64,000 nt of DNA from NCBI GenBank assembly GCA_038230835.1, contig JBBRMM010000007.1, positions 62,001 through 126,000 on the forward strand. Reading direction: 5' to 3'. Every line of letters starts with the position of its first letter. The stretch's first letter is position 1. The notes under the pieces are model-generated. The model had not been told where the DNA came from. It saw only the letters and a program-made list of their open reading frames with translations, and searched no databases. This document shows, piece after piece, positions 27,659 to 36,130 of the stretch. This DNA comes from DASUHT01 sp038230835 (GTDB taxonomy: Bacteria > Actinomycetota > Thermoleophilia > Gaiellales > JAICJC01). The position numbers were made by a program, and so were the translations under genes.

Positions 27659-27731
27659 GCGCCTGTAGCTCAGGGGATAGAGCGTGCGCCTCCGGAGCGC
27701 AAGGCCGTAGGTTCGATTCCTACCAGGCGCA
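27659..27731 (+). tRNA. tRNA-Arg(CCG), intact copy restored by the element
   Basis: A full cloverleaf: acceptor GCGCCTG/CAGGCGC, D arm GCTC/GAGC, anticodon stem TGCGC/GCGCA around loop CTCCGGA with anticodon CCG (reads CGG), T arm GTAGG-TTCGATT-CCTAC, discriminator A, no encoded CCA, then a T run. The first 31 bases equal attL, so its 5' half and promoter come from the element. TACAAT at 27579-27584 is a possible promoter, but it is far upstream. Confidence 0.95.
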
Positions 27732-27810
27732 TTTTTTGTCTCAACCGCGCGGTCTGCGGCAGTGGCAGAAGCGCGGACGCCACCGCGCCCAGTCGACGTA
27801 GTACCGGTGG

Positions 27811-28881
27811 ATGTGGCTTACCGTCGTGCAGAGGTGCGTGAGAGCGAGCGCACACCGATACAGCCTGGCTGTGGCGACGGCCGGTGCGATGGTCGTTGGC
27901 GGCTGTACCGGCACCCAGTCCGGCGCGGTGCAGCCGGGACCGTCGTCGGCCTCCCGCGGACCAGGCCTGGCCGCCCCGCGCACCGGCCCGCCGGTGACAT
28001 CGGCCGCACGGGTGCGAGTTGTCGCCGCCGGGGCCGGGGCGTACGACGTCCGCTATGGCCTGGGCGCGGTCTGGGTGGCCACGATCCGCGGGGTGACCGA
28101 GCTCGACCCGAGCTCCGGTCGAGTGGTCGGGCGCGTCGACCTTGAAAACCACAGCGAGTGGTCGAACGTCGCGGTCGGCGACGGTGCGGTCTGGTTCCTG
28201 GGTGCAAAGCCGTCCGGGCCCGTGATCGTCCGCCTCGACCCCACGACCTTGCGTGCGGACCCGCCGATCGCCCTGCCCAACCGCTCTGGCGGAGCGTACG
28301 AAGGCATTGCGGTCACAGGCGGCGTTGCCTGCGTCGGTCGGCTGCAGGCTCAACCGGGAACCGTCTGTCTCTCCGAGCACGGCGGGCCGTCGTGGTTCCT
28401 GCCGGCTCGTGGCCCCCCCGAGGGAGTCGCTGGGTTCGCGCCGCACGCCGCGGCCGGGGGTGCTCTGTGGATCGGCGGCGCCTCGCTCACGCGGCTCGAT
28501 CCGGTCACCCGCAACACCACGACGATCGGCCTTCCCCCCCGCGGGCGTGCGACGGCCCTCGCCGCCGATCGAGGAGCCCTGTGGGCGGCGATCGACGTCT
28601 ACCGGCGACCCTCGCAGCTGTGGCGGATAACGGCGGGCCGTGTCGACCGGCGGATCACCCTGCAAGCACGCGGCGTCAGCGCGCTTGCTGCCACAGCAGG
28701 CGGTGTATGGGTCGTGACGGGCGGAACGTCGATCCGTGTCTCCACGGTGCGGCCGGACGGCGCACTCGTTGCCGTTGCCACCGTCGCGGCAGACGATCAC
28801 GCCCTGACCGCGTCACCGACCGCGCTGTGGGCGACGCACTACCGGTCTGGAACCGTCCTCCGGCTCACGCGGTCGTCCTAG
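27811..28881 (+). CDS. Probable secreted lipoprotein with beta-propeller repeats
   Basis: A 356-residue protein. The N-terminus has a hydrophobic signal ending in the lipobox-like VVGGC (Cys near residue 32), followed by a Ser/Gly/Pro-rich linker. The rest has repeated short blades such as GLGAVWVATIRG, GDGAVWFLGAK, AGGALWIGGAS, DRGALWAAID and TAGGVWVVTGG, a propeller of the Vgb/YncE type. Likely an extracytoplasmic sensor or binding protein; ligand unknown. It lies just upstream of the LuxR-type regulator. Confidence 0.7.
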   Translation: MWLTVVQRCVRASAHRYSLAVATAGAMVVGGCTGTQSGAVQPGPSSASRGPGLAAPRTGPPVTSAARVRVVAAGAGAYDVRYGLGAVWVATIRGVTELDPSSGRVVGRVDLENHSEWSNVAVGDGAVWFLGAKPSGPVIVRLDPTTLRADPPIALPNRSGGAYEGIAVTGGVACVGRLQAQPGTVCLSEHGGPSWFLPARGPPEGVAGFAPHAAAGGALWIGGASLTRLDPVTRNTTTIGLPPRGRATALAADRGALWAAIDVYRRPSQLWRITAGRVDRRITLQARGVSALAATAGGVWVVTGGTSIRVSTVRPDGALVAVATVAADDHALTASPTALWATHYRSGTVLRLTRSS

Positions 28882-28909
28882 CCTGTCCGGTGCGGCGTAG
28901 GCTTGCTCC

Positions 28910-30469
28910 GTGCCAGATCTCGACGAGGCCCGCAGCGCGCTCAATCGCCATGACTGGCGGACGGCGCGCGCCGCCCTGGCCGGCGCGGCCACGGTCGACG
29001 AGCTGGACGTGCTCGCAACCGCGGCGTGGTGGCTCGACGACGGTCCCGCGGTGTTCGCCGCTCGTGAGCGACTGTTCCGGCTGCTGCGGGAGGCGGGCGA
29101 CGCCCGCCGGGCGGCCCGGGTCGCGATTCAGCTTGCGTGGGATGCGAGCTTCTTCCTCGACGATGTGCCCGGCGCCCGAGGCTGGGCGCGCCGTGCCAGG
29201 AGGCTGCTGCACGGGCTGGACGCCGAGCATGACTGGGCGGCCCTTCTGGTGTGCGAGGCGGCGTTCGCCGATGACGACTTCGAAAGCGTGATCGCAGAGG
29301 CACGGGATCTGGCTCGTCGCGTCGGGGCCTTCGACTGCGAGATGGCGGCGATCGCCCTCGAGGGCGTCGGGTTGGTGGCCGACGGCGGTGTCGGCGAGGG
29401 CATGAAACTCCTGGACGAGGCGGCCACGGCGGCGTGTGCCGGCGAGCTGACCGATCCGGTGGCCATCACCCTCGCGTGTTGCGCGGTGCTCGACGCGTGC
29501 GCCCAAGTCAGCGACTACGAGCGGGCGACTCGCTGGTGTGATCGCTTCGCCGTGCTCTGCGATTGCCAGAACATGAGCAGCCTGATGGCGATCGGGCGCT
29601 GCCTGTACGCGCCGATCCTGGTTGGCCGGGGCCGGTTGGACGAGGCCGAGCGCCTGCTCCGGGAAAGCATGCGGCGACTCGACGGCGTGTACCCGTGGCC
29701 GGATGGGAAGGCCGTCGTCTGCCTGGCCGATGTACACGCGCGCCGCGGTCGCTTCGAGGATGCCCGAGCACTGCTCGAGCAGGCGCCGGACGTGCCGCGT
29801 GCCCGTGTCGTCCATGCGTGGCTGGCCTTCGCGTCGAACGAGGACGGCAGCTGCGTGGAGCATGCAACGGCGTTCCTGCGCCAATCCGACCCCGGCCACC
29901 ACGTGGACAGGGCGCGCGCGCTCGAGCTGCTGAGCCGCGCGGAGGCTCGCCGGGGTCACGGGCCGCAGGCATCGGCCGCGCTCGCCGAGCTGAAGGCGCT
30001 GGCCGACCTGATTGGGACCGCCTCGCTGCTGGCCTCGGTCGAGCTCGCCCGGGCTGCGATCGCCGAGCCCGGAGATCCGGAGGCCGCGCGAGCGTCACTG
30101 GAGGACGCGGTGATGCTGTTCGAGCGTGGCCGAACACCGTTCGAGGCGGCACAGGCGCGAATCGAGCTCGCCCGCGTGCTCGATCGGCTCGGTCGTTCTC
30201 GCGCTGCGAACGAGATCCGCCAACAGGCCCAGGCGAGCCTCCGCGAGATCACCCGTGCTGATCCTGTGCGCGGGCCGCTGACCGCCCGGGAGCTGGAGGT
30301 GCTGCGGCTGGTTGCCGGCGGGCTCACGAACCCACAGATCGCCGAGCAGCTCGTCGTCAGCAAGCACACCGTGCACCGGCATCTCGCTAACACCATGGCC
30401 AAGCTCGAAGTGGGCTCGCGGGCCGCCGCGGTGTCACGCGCGCGAGAGCTCGGCATTCTTCGCGTCTGA
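28910..30469 (+). CDS. LuxR-family regulator with TPR-like helical domain
   Basis: A 519-residue protein. Most of it is a run of helix pairs like TPRs (for example GRLDEAERLLRESMRRL, GRFEDARALLEQAP). The C-terminal 65 residues are a LuxR/GerE helix-turn-helix: LTARELEVLRLVAGGLTNPQ, EQLVVSKHTVHRHLANTMAK. It lacks the ATPase domain of full MalT/LAL regulators. Start GTG. A short gap separates it from the propeller lipoprotein, which may feed it a signal. Confidence 0.85.
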   Translation: MPDLDEARSALNRHDWRTARAALAGAATVDELDVLATAAWWLDDGPAVFAARERLFRLLREAGDARRAARVAIQLAWDASFFLDDVPGARGWARRARRLLHGLDAEHDWAALLVCEAAFADDDFESVIAEARDLARRVGAFDCEMAAIALEGVGLVADGGVGEGMKLLDEAATAACAGELTDPVAITLACCAVLDACAQVSDYERATRWCDRFAVLCDCQNMSSLMAIGRCLYAPILVGRGRLDEAERLLRESMRRLDGVYPWPDGKAVVCLADVHARRGRFEDARALLEQAPDVPRARVVHAWLAFASNEDGSCVEHATAFLRQSDPGHHVDRARALELLSRAEARRGHGPQASAALAELKALADLIGTASLLASVELARAAIAEPGDPEAARASLEDAVMLFERGRTPFEAAQARIELARVLDRLGRSRAANEIRQQAQASLREITRADPVRGPLTARELEVLRLVAGGLTNPQIAEQLVVSKHTVHRHLANTMAKLEVGSRAAAVSRARELGILRV

Positions 30470-30580
30470 CGGACGTGGGCCAGGCGCCGCGGGCACAAGA
30501 TGGCCCATGTGGGCAATGGCGTCGGGGCGCCGTACACGCCAGGATTGTCGATGACCGAAGCCCGCCTCCCAGGAGGGATC

Positions 30581-30946
30581 ATGAGCACGCTTGACAGCTA
30601 CATCTCGAACGCCGTGGCCGCCGCCGACGCAAGCTTCGAACCCGCGCTGGAGGGGATGCCCGGCGCGATGTGCTGGCTCCGGCAGTCCGACAACCCGTCT
30701 GTGCACGCGGGCATCTGGCGCGTCCTCGACGGCGAGTGGGACAGTGACGACAACGAGTACGAGTTTCCGTCGGACGAGACGTTCATCGTGCTCGAGGGCC
30801 GGGTCGTGATCCAGCTCGAGAACGGCACCCGCTACGACCTCGGCCCCGGTGACGCCGCGAGTTTCGCCCAGGGAACCCGGTCGACCTGGGACCTGACGAC
30901 GCCGTTTCGAAAGTTCTTCGTGGAAAACACCCGCCCAGAGGTCTGA
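30581..30946 (+). CDS. Cupin-domain protein (Cupin_3 type)
   Basis: A 121-residue single-domain cupin with SDETFIVLEGRVVIQLENG and YDLGPGDAASFAQGTRSTWD. The family resembles (S)-ureidoglycine aminohydrolase-like DUF861 proteins, but most are unassigned. The ATG at 30581 has AGGAGGG 4-5 bases upstream, which rules out the longer frame from 30500. Confidence 0.82.
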   Translation: MSTLDSYISNAVAAADASFEPALEGMPGAMCWLRQSDNPSVHAGIWRVLDGEWDSDDNEYEFPSDETFIVLEGRVVIQLENGTRYDLGPGDAASFAQGTRSTWDLTTPFRKFFVENTRPEV

Positions 30947-30958
30947 ACGCGTCAGCGC

Positions 30959-32584
30959 CTACAGGCCGAATGCGTGGATCATGTTGTCCTGCGTACCGAA
31001 GTAGACGCGGCCGTCGGCCACCACCGGCGACGAGACCGGCCCAGGATAGCTGCTCGAGGCGGACCACAACCCGGCCCCGGATGCCTCGTTGATGGCGACC
31101 GGCGTCCCCTCCACGACGGCGTACACCACACCGTTTGCGACGGCCGGCGCCGTGTCGTCGAGGCTCTCGAAGACCGGGTACGTCCACGCGCTCGCTCCGC
31201 TCGCGGCGTTCAGCGCGACGACCCCCTTGCCGGTGACCACGAACAGCTTGCCCGAGTCGTACGCGGGTGAGCTGTAGGCCGCATACACGTCGGCGACGAC
31301 CGCCCAGTTCTTCGCGCCGGCGGTGGTGTCGAAGGAGCGCACCCACTCGCCGCCCGAGCCCAGGGTGACGAACCACACCGAACCACCGGAGACAGCGGGT
31401 GTGCCCTCGATGTACCCGCCGGGCGCCTTGTGCCAGACGATCGTCCCGGACGAGCGGTCGATCGCGTAGACGTGGCCGTCGTCGTCGCCGACGTACACGT
31501 TGTTGGCGTCGACCGCGGGCGAGCCGACCGAATTGGTGGTGTCCGACTGCAGGGGGGTCGACCACTTGACGGCGCCGGTCTTGGCGTTCACCGCCCAGAC
31601 AGCGTGCGCGGTGCCGTTCCACCCGCTGAAGTACACGGTGTTGCCATCGACGACGGGCGAGCAGGCGACCGTACCGTAGGTGTCCACGTGCCACTTGGTG
31701 GCTCCGGTCGCGGCATCGAGGGCGAACAGCGAGAAGCCGTCGCCGATGTAGATGGTGCCGTTGGCCACCGCCGGAGAGCCGATGATCTGGCCCGCGGGCT
31801 GGACCGACCAGCCCTTGTTGGTGACCGTGTCGATTGAGTACACGCGGCCGTCGGTGGCGCCGGTCGTGAGCACGTTCCCGACCACAACGGGCGGAGAGAG
31901 GCCGACCGGAGCGGAGGTAACGAAGCTCCACTTCTGCTTCAGCCCGGGCACGTTGCTTGTGTTCAAGCCGTATTCGATCGGCTGGTCGCCTGTCCCGTTC
32001 GACGACTCTCGCTCCATCGGCCAGTCGCCCTGGACCAGGTACGGGAACTGGATGCCCGCGCCGGTGGCCGTGAGCACGAGGAGGTCGTGCAACGTCAGCG
32101 TCGCATCCAGCGGGACACGGAGCCCGTTCAGCTGGAAGCCGCCGACTGAGCTCGCCACCCCCGACCCGATCCGCCTGCCGTCGAACTCCACATCGAACGT
32201 CGCATTCGGGGGCAGACCCGATCCTGTGATCGCGAAGCGACCCCCCGGCGGCGCCGTCCGCGGGAACGCCACGACGCCCTGGGTGAGGGTGAACGGTGTG
32301 CTGCCCTCGGTCGTCCCGCCGGGCGTGTGCACCTCGACGGGGCCCCCCGGCGAGGTGGGCGGCACGACCGCGCGGATGGACTTGTCGGTGAGCACGTTGA
32401 AACTCGCGGGGGCGCCGCCGATCGTGACGGCGGTCGCTCCGGTGAAGCCGGAGCCGGAGATCTTCAGCACCGTCCCCGCGGGGCCTGACGAGGGGGTGAA
32501 CTTCGTGATCGACGGAGTTGCCTGCGCCGTCCCCGGCAAGGCTAGCGCGATCCCCAGGACGGCAACGAACGCCCACCGCACCAT
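30959..32584 (-). CDS. Secreted IPT/TIG plus PQQ-type beta-propeller protein
   Basis: A 541-residue exported protein. A signal peptide (VRWAFVAVLGIALALPGTAQA) is followed by an IPT/TIG immunoglobulin-like domain (about 25-105: ITKFTPSSGPAGTVLKISGS) and an eight-fold-like set of PQQ-propeller repeats (IYIGDGFSLFALDAATGATK, VYFSGWNG, VYVGDDDGHVYAIDRSSG, VYFGTQDNMIHAF). Probably a cell-surface binding or scaffold protein; no catalytic residues seen. ATG at 32584 has GAAGGGGG upstream. Confidence 0.85.
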   Translation of the reverse strand: MVRWAFVAVLGIALALPGTAQATPSITKFTPSSGPAGTVLKISGSGFTGATAVTIGGAPASFNVLTDKSIRAVVPPTSPGGPVEVHTPGGTTEGSTPFTLTQGVVAFPRTAPPGGRFAITGSGLPPNATFDVEFDGRRIGSGVASSVGGFQLNGLRVPLDATLTLHDLLVLTATGAGIQFPYLVQGDWPMERESSNGTGDQPIEYGLNTSNVPGLKQKWSFVTSAPVGLSPPVVVGNVLTTGATDGRVYSIDTVTNKGWSVQPAGQIIGSPAVANGTIYIGDGFSLFALDAATGATKWHVDTYGTVACSPVVDGNTVYFSGWNGTAHAVWAVNAKTGAVKWSTPLQSDTTNSVGSPAVDANNVYVGDDDGHVYAIDRSSGTIVWHKAPGGYIEGTPAVSGGSVWFVTLGSGGEWVRSFDTTAGAKNWAVVADVYAAYSSPAYDSGKLFVVTGKGVVALNAASGASAWTYPVFESLDDTAPAVANGVVYAVVEGTPVAINEASGAGLWSASSSYPGPVSSPVVADGRVYFGTQDNMIHAFGL

Positions 32585-32665
32585 CACGACCCCCTTCGAT
32601 CTTTGGCGCCTCGAACCATATCTCACGCGGAGGCATCGGTTCGGGAATCCTTCGGACCGAGCGGC

Positions 32666-33730
32666 TCAGCGCTCGATCGTCGTCAGCCTGAGCCCCCTGC
32701 GGCGGATGCCGTCGATGATCCTGGGCAGTGCGCGCACGGTCGCCGAGCGGTCACCGCCGCCGTCGTGCAGGAGGATGATCGAGCCGGGGTGCACATGCGA
32801 AAGCACGTGTCGGACGATCCCGCGGGCGGTTGCGCCCGGTGCCCAGTCGCGCGGGTCGACCGACCAAAGCACCACGCGGCAGCCGAGCCCGCCGGCGATC
32901 GTCACCACCTGATCTGACCAGCTGCCGCCCGGTGGCCGAAACGCGGTCACGCGGACGCCCAGACGTGTCTCCACGCTGCGCGTGAACGCGATCTGGTTGC
33001 GGATCTCGACGGCGTGCAGGTGGGCCAGCGGTGGGTCGAGCGGGTGGTTCCAGGAGTGGTCGCCGACCTGCATATGGGCGGCCAGCTCCGCATCCACCAG
33101 ATCCGGCCGGGCTTTGGCCTGTTGGCCGATCAGAAAGAAGGTCGCCGGCGCCCGCTTGCGGATCAGGATTCGGAGGATCGCCCGGGTGGAGACCGGCCAC
33201 GGACCGTCGTCGAAGGTCAGCGCGACGGCGTGCGGTTGCACGCTCGGGCCGGTGGGCCGAAACGACGCGGACGCCACCTCCCCCGATATCCGGCCGATCG
33301 CGGTCACCGTGTCGCCGGGGGCCCGGCCGAGGAAGTACTCGGGGTTGGACGGCTGGCCCGTTCGGGCGCGGGTGACGACCTGGCGCACGGGCTCGGTACG
33401 GTCGCGGCCGTCCACGACGGTGATCCGGTCGCCGGGCTTGAGCAATGCCGAGGATGGCGCAGCGTGCCCGTCGAGCAGAACCGCACCGGGGTAGATGCCC
33501 GGCCTGATCGGCCGGCCGGTCACGGTCACCAGATCACCCGGTCTGGGGTGCAATTCCTCCGTGAGTCTGAAAGCTCGCAGCGTGGTGCCCGCCGACGCGA
33601 GCCGCAGTTGGGTGCCGAGGCGGACGGGGATCAGGGCCGGCTCGACCGACGTCGAGGAGGCAAGCACCCACGGCGCGGCCAACCCGGCCATCGCCGCCAC
33701 ACCAAGCCCGGCCACGCGCGCGTGCCTCAT
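32666..33730 (-). CDS. Secreted polysaccharide deacetylase (CE4)
   Basis: A 354-residue protein with an N-terminal signal/anchor, a beta-rich domain (about 30-150) and a NodB-type CE4 domain from about 165: ALTFDDGPWP (motif 1 Asp-Asp), GDHSWNHP (metal His), RPPGGSW, VDPRDW, SIILLHDGG. All five catalytic motifs are present. It probably removes acetyl groups from peptidoglycan or another envelope glycan. Confidence 0.9.
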   Translation of the reverse strand: MRHARVAGLGVAAMAGLAAPWVLASSTSVEPALIPVRLGTQLRLASAGTTLRAFRLTEELHPRPGDLVTVTGRPIRPGIYPGAVLLDGHAAPSSALLKPGDRITVVDGRDRTEPVRQVVTRARTGQPSNPEYFLGRAPGDTVTAIGRISGEVASASFRPTGPSVQPHAVALTFDDGPWPVSTRAILRILIRKRAPATFFLIGQQAKARPDLVDAELAAHMQVGDHSWNHPLDPPLAHLHAVEIRNQIAFTRSVETRLGVRVTAFRPPGGSWSDQVVTIAGGLGCRVVLWSVDPRDWAPGATARGIVRHVLSHVHPGSIILLHDGGGDRSATVRALPRIIDGIRRRGLRLTTIER

Positions 33731-33795
33731 CGCACAGGTACGCTAGCGGCCGCTCGCCTGGTCCCCTGGTGAGCGGACAAACCGTGACGCGATCG

Positions 33796-34512
33796 TTACG
33801 CGGCCGGGTGTCGGTGCCACTCGTGGCCGCAGGCGCCGGTGTTGCAGGCCACCACGGTCTCGACCGTCGCCTGCGGGGTGTCGGTGACGGTGAACAGCTC
33901 CAGGTCGGCGGCGCCGACATTGCCGGCGTCGAGCATCGCCCGACCCACCCACTCGATCAGCCCCGACCAGTAGTCGGATCCGTACAGCACCGCCGGGAAC
34001 CGGTGCACCCTGCGGGTCTGGATCAGCGTCAGCGACTCGAACAACTCGTCCATCGTGCCGAATCCGCCGGGGAACACGACGAACGCTTCGGCGTACTTGA
34101 CGAACATCGTCTTGCGCACGAAGAAGTAACGGAAGTCGAGCGACACGTCGAGGTAGGGGTTGGGCGCCTGCTCGTGTGGCAACTCGATGTTGGCGCCGAT
34201 CGAGACGCCGCCGCCGCGCTGGGCGCCCAGGTTCGCGGCCTCCATGATGCCCGGGCCGCCGCCGGTGATGACCGCGTAGCCGGTTCTTGCGAAGATCTCG
34301 GCGGTCTCGGCGGCGGCGGCATACATCGGGTGGTCGGCCGGGGTGCGGGCCGAGCCGAAGACGGCCACCGCCAGTCCCACCTCGGCCAGAGCATCGAATC
34401 CGGTCACGAACTCGGAGGTGATGCGGTGCACGCGCCAGGGGTCGGTGTGGATGAACTCGGCGTCGTGGCGCTGGAGCAGATGCTCGTCGGCGGTCGGGCG
34501 GCGGCTCTTCAT
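33796..34512 (-). CDS. LOG-family protein (TIGR00730 type)
   Basis: A 238-residue Rossmann-fold protein with GGGPGIMEAANLGA and FPGGFGTMDELFE, the signature of LOG proteins. Plant and actinobacterial members release cytokinin-type bases from nucleotide monophosphates; the bacterial role is mostly nucleotide 5'-monophosphate nucleosidase. ATG at 34512 is 7 bases after TAGCTT, so leaderless expression is likely. The C-terminal CNTGACGHEWH adds two Cys and two His, a possible metal site. Confidence 0.9.
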   Translation of the reverse strand: MKSRRPTADEHLLQRHDAEFIHTDPWRVHRITSEFVTGFDALAEVGLAVAVFGSARTPADHPMYAAAAETAEIFARTGYAVITGGGPGIMEAANLGAQRGGGVSIGANIELPHEQAPNPYLDVSLDFRYFFVRKTMFVKYAEAFVVFPGGFGTMDELFESLTLIQTRRVHRFPAVLYGSDYWSGLIEWVGRAMLDAGNVGAADLELFTVTDTPQATVETVVACNTGACGHEWHRHPAA

Positions 34513-34585
34513 GCGGCCAAAGCTAGCGCATGCGGCGGTCGGCGAGGGGTCGCCGGCGCGGCGTCGAAGGAGTACAATCAAACAG

Positions 34586-34705
34586 ATGACTCCGCTTCTG
34601 ACAACTGCGAGCCGCGATGCCGAACCTGCCCCGGATCCCGAGGACAGTACGCAGGCGCGATCGAGCGCCGCAGGCCGTCGAACGGGTCGAGCCGCACTTC
34701 TCTGA
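34586..34705 (+). CDS. Possible leader ORF overlapping corA
   Basis: An ATG 7 bases after the -10-like TACAAT (34573-34578) opens a 39-codon frame (MTPLLTTASRDAEPAPDPED at its start) that overlaps corA out of frame and stops at 34705. The promoter spacing is that of leaderless genes here, so ribosomes would meet this ATG first. It could be a regulatory leader or reflect a frameshift at the corA N-terminus. Confidence 0.3.
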   Translation: MTPLLTTASRDAEPAPDPEDSTQARSSAAGRRTGRAALL

Positions 34706-35609
34706 GCTCGAGAGCGTCGGCCTGCGCTGGCTGAACCTGGAGGCGCCGACCGCCGTCGAGACCGCGTACCTGGCCGAGCACTTCGATTTTCACGAGCTCG
34801 ATCTCGAGGATGTCCTGTCAACGCGCCAGCGGCCCAAGATGGACGAGTACGACGATTACGTGTTCCTCGTCCTACACGTGCCGCACTTCAACAAGCTGAA
34901 GGGCCGGCTGGATGCCGCAGAGCTGAACGTGTTCGTCGCTCAGGGCCTCGTGATCACGCTGCCCAACGTGCCGCTGAAGCCGATCGGCCGCCTGTTCGCC
35001 CAACTCGAGGCCAACACCGAGCGGCGCGAGGAGTACTTCTCGAAGGGCGCCGGTTACCTGCTGTACGAGATCCTGTCCGAGACCTTCGACTACTGCTTCC
35101 CGATCCTCGACAAGATCGGCTTCAAGCTCGACCGGCTGAACGATGCCATCTTCACCGAGCGCCGCTCGGAGGACGTCGTGCGCGACATCTCCGACGTCAA
35201 GCAGGAGATCGTCGCCTACCGCAAGGTGATCAAGCCGGAGCGCTCGACGCTGCGGCTGCTGGAGCGGTCGCGCACCCGGTACCTGACCGAGGACCTCGAG
35301 GTCTACTTCGACGACGTGGTGGACAAGGCGGAGCGGATCTGGGATCAACTGGACAACTACAAGGAGGTCGTCGAGGCTCTCGAGCAGACCAACGAATCGG
35401 TGATCGCGCACAAGCAGAACGACATCCTTCGCGTGCTCACCGTGTTCAGCGTGATCCTGCTGCCGCTGACGCTGATCTCGGGTATCTACGGCATGAACGT
35501 CGGCATCCCGCGTCAGCACTCGGCCGAGGCGTTCTGGGTGATCGTCAGCGGCATGCTGGTGATCGCGGTGGTCATGCTCAGCTACTTCCGCTACCGAAGC
35601 TGGTTGTAG
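34617..35609 (+). CDS. corA: CorA-family magnesium/cobalt transporter
   Basis: A 330-residue metal-ion channel of the inner membrane. A large acidic cytoplasmic domain is followed by two C-terminal membrane segments (ILRVLTVFSVILLPLTLISG and FWVIVSGMLVIAVVMLSYF), with the pore motif YGMNVG between them. The first 30 residues are Arg-rich and poorly conserved, no ribosome site precedes the ATG, and an overlapping leader frame begins 31 bases upstream, so the start is uncertain. HIT-family gene follows after one base. Confidence 0.9.
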   Translation: MPNLPRIPRTVRRRDRAPQAVERVEPHFSELESVGLRWLNLEAPTAVETAYLAEHFDFHELDLEDVLSTRQRPKMDEYDDYVFLVLHVPHFNKLKGRLDAAELNVFVAQGLVITLPNVPLKPIGRLFAQLEANTERREEYFSKGAGYLLYEILSETFDYCFPILDKIGFKLDRLNDAIFTERRSEDVVRDISDVKQEIVAYRKVIKPERSTLRLLERSRTRYLTEDLEVYFDDVVDKAERIWDQLDNYKEVVEALEQTNESVIAHKQNDILRVLTVFSVILLPLTLISGIYGMNVGIPRQHSAEAFWVIVSGMLVIAVVMLSYFRYRSWL

Positions 35610-35610
35610 C

Positions 35611-36105
35611 GTGACCGAGCAGCTGTGGGCCCCATGGCGCCTGGAATACGTGCAGGGCGCCGGCGGCGAGGCGGGATGCATCTTCTGCGACAAGCCCGCG
35701 GCCGCCGACGAACACAGCCTGATCGTGCACCGCGGGCGCACCGCGTACGCGCTGCTCAACCTGTACCCGTACAGCAACGGCCACCTGATGATCGCGCCCT
35801 TCCGCCATGTTGCGGCGCCGGGCGAGCTGGAGCCGGACGAGCGCGCCGAGATGTGGCACCTGCTCGACCAGGCGATCGGCGCGCTGACCGCGGCGATGGC
35901 GCCGCACGGGTTCAACGCCGGCCTGAACCTCGGCCGGGTGGCGGGCGCGGGCGTCGAGGGCCACATCCATCTGCATGTGGTGCCGCGCTGGACCGGCGAC
36001 ACGAACTTCATGCCGGTGCTTGCCGACGTCAAGGTGATGCCCGAGCACCTGTCCCGGACGGCCGAGAAGGTGCGGGCGGCGTGGCCGGCCGGCGATCCGC
36101 CGTGA
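35611..36105 (+). CDS. HIT-family hydrolase/phosphorylase
   Basis: A 164-residue protein with CIFCDKP near the N-terminus, NLYPYSNGHLMIAPFRHV, and the catalytic histidine triad GHIHLHVVPRW. It is like actinobacterial Ap4A phosphorylase/hydrolase HIT proteins, which break down dinucleoside polyphosphates. The GTG start is one base after the corA stop, so the two are co-transcribed. Confidence 0.9.
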   Translation: MTEQLWAPWRLEYVQGAGGEAGCIFCDKPAAADEHSLIVHRGRTAYALLNLYPYSNGHLMIAPFRHVAAPGELEPDERAEMWHLLDQAIGALTAAMAPHGFNAGLNLGRVAGAGVEGHIHLHVVPRWTGDTNFMPVLADVKVMPEHLSRTAEKVRAAWPAGDPP

Positions 36106-36130
36106 GAACCGGCACGAGAGACTGAGCCCA

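Larger units (their letters stand above)
18948..27689. mobile_element. 8.7 kb tRNA-integrated element, probable phage satellite
   Basis: Bounded by 31-base direct repeats in tRNA-Arg(CCG). Gene order: tyrosine integrase at the left end, a promoter with a short leader peptide, a zinc-finger-like protein, primase-polymerase/helicase, iteron-like repeats, two small genes, P27-type TerS, a zinc-ribbon protein, SRA-HNH nuclease, a two-gene cargo, a small basic protein and a Cro/CI-type regulator at the right end. There are no capsid, portal, tail, large terminase, lysis or conjugation genes. Replication plus TerS without structural genes is the pattern of phage-inducible chromosomal islands; a decayed prophage or plasmid-like element is the alternative. 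Confidence 0.8.

Noticed and set aside
30783..32636. A 617-codon frame overlapping the TIG/PQQ protein gene
   Set aside because: Same-strand alternative frame of the propeller gene with Arg/Gly-rich translation; the 541-residue frame has signal peptide, TIG domain and propeller repeats.
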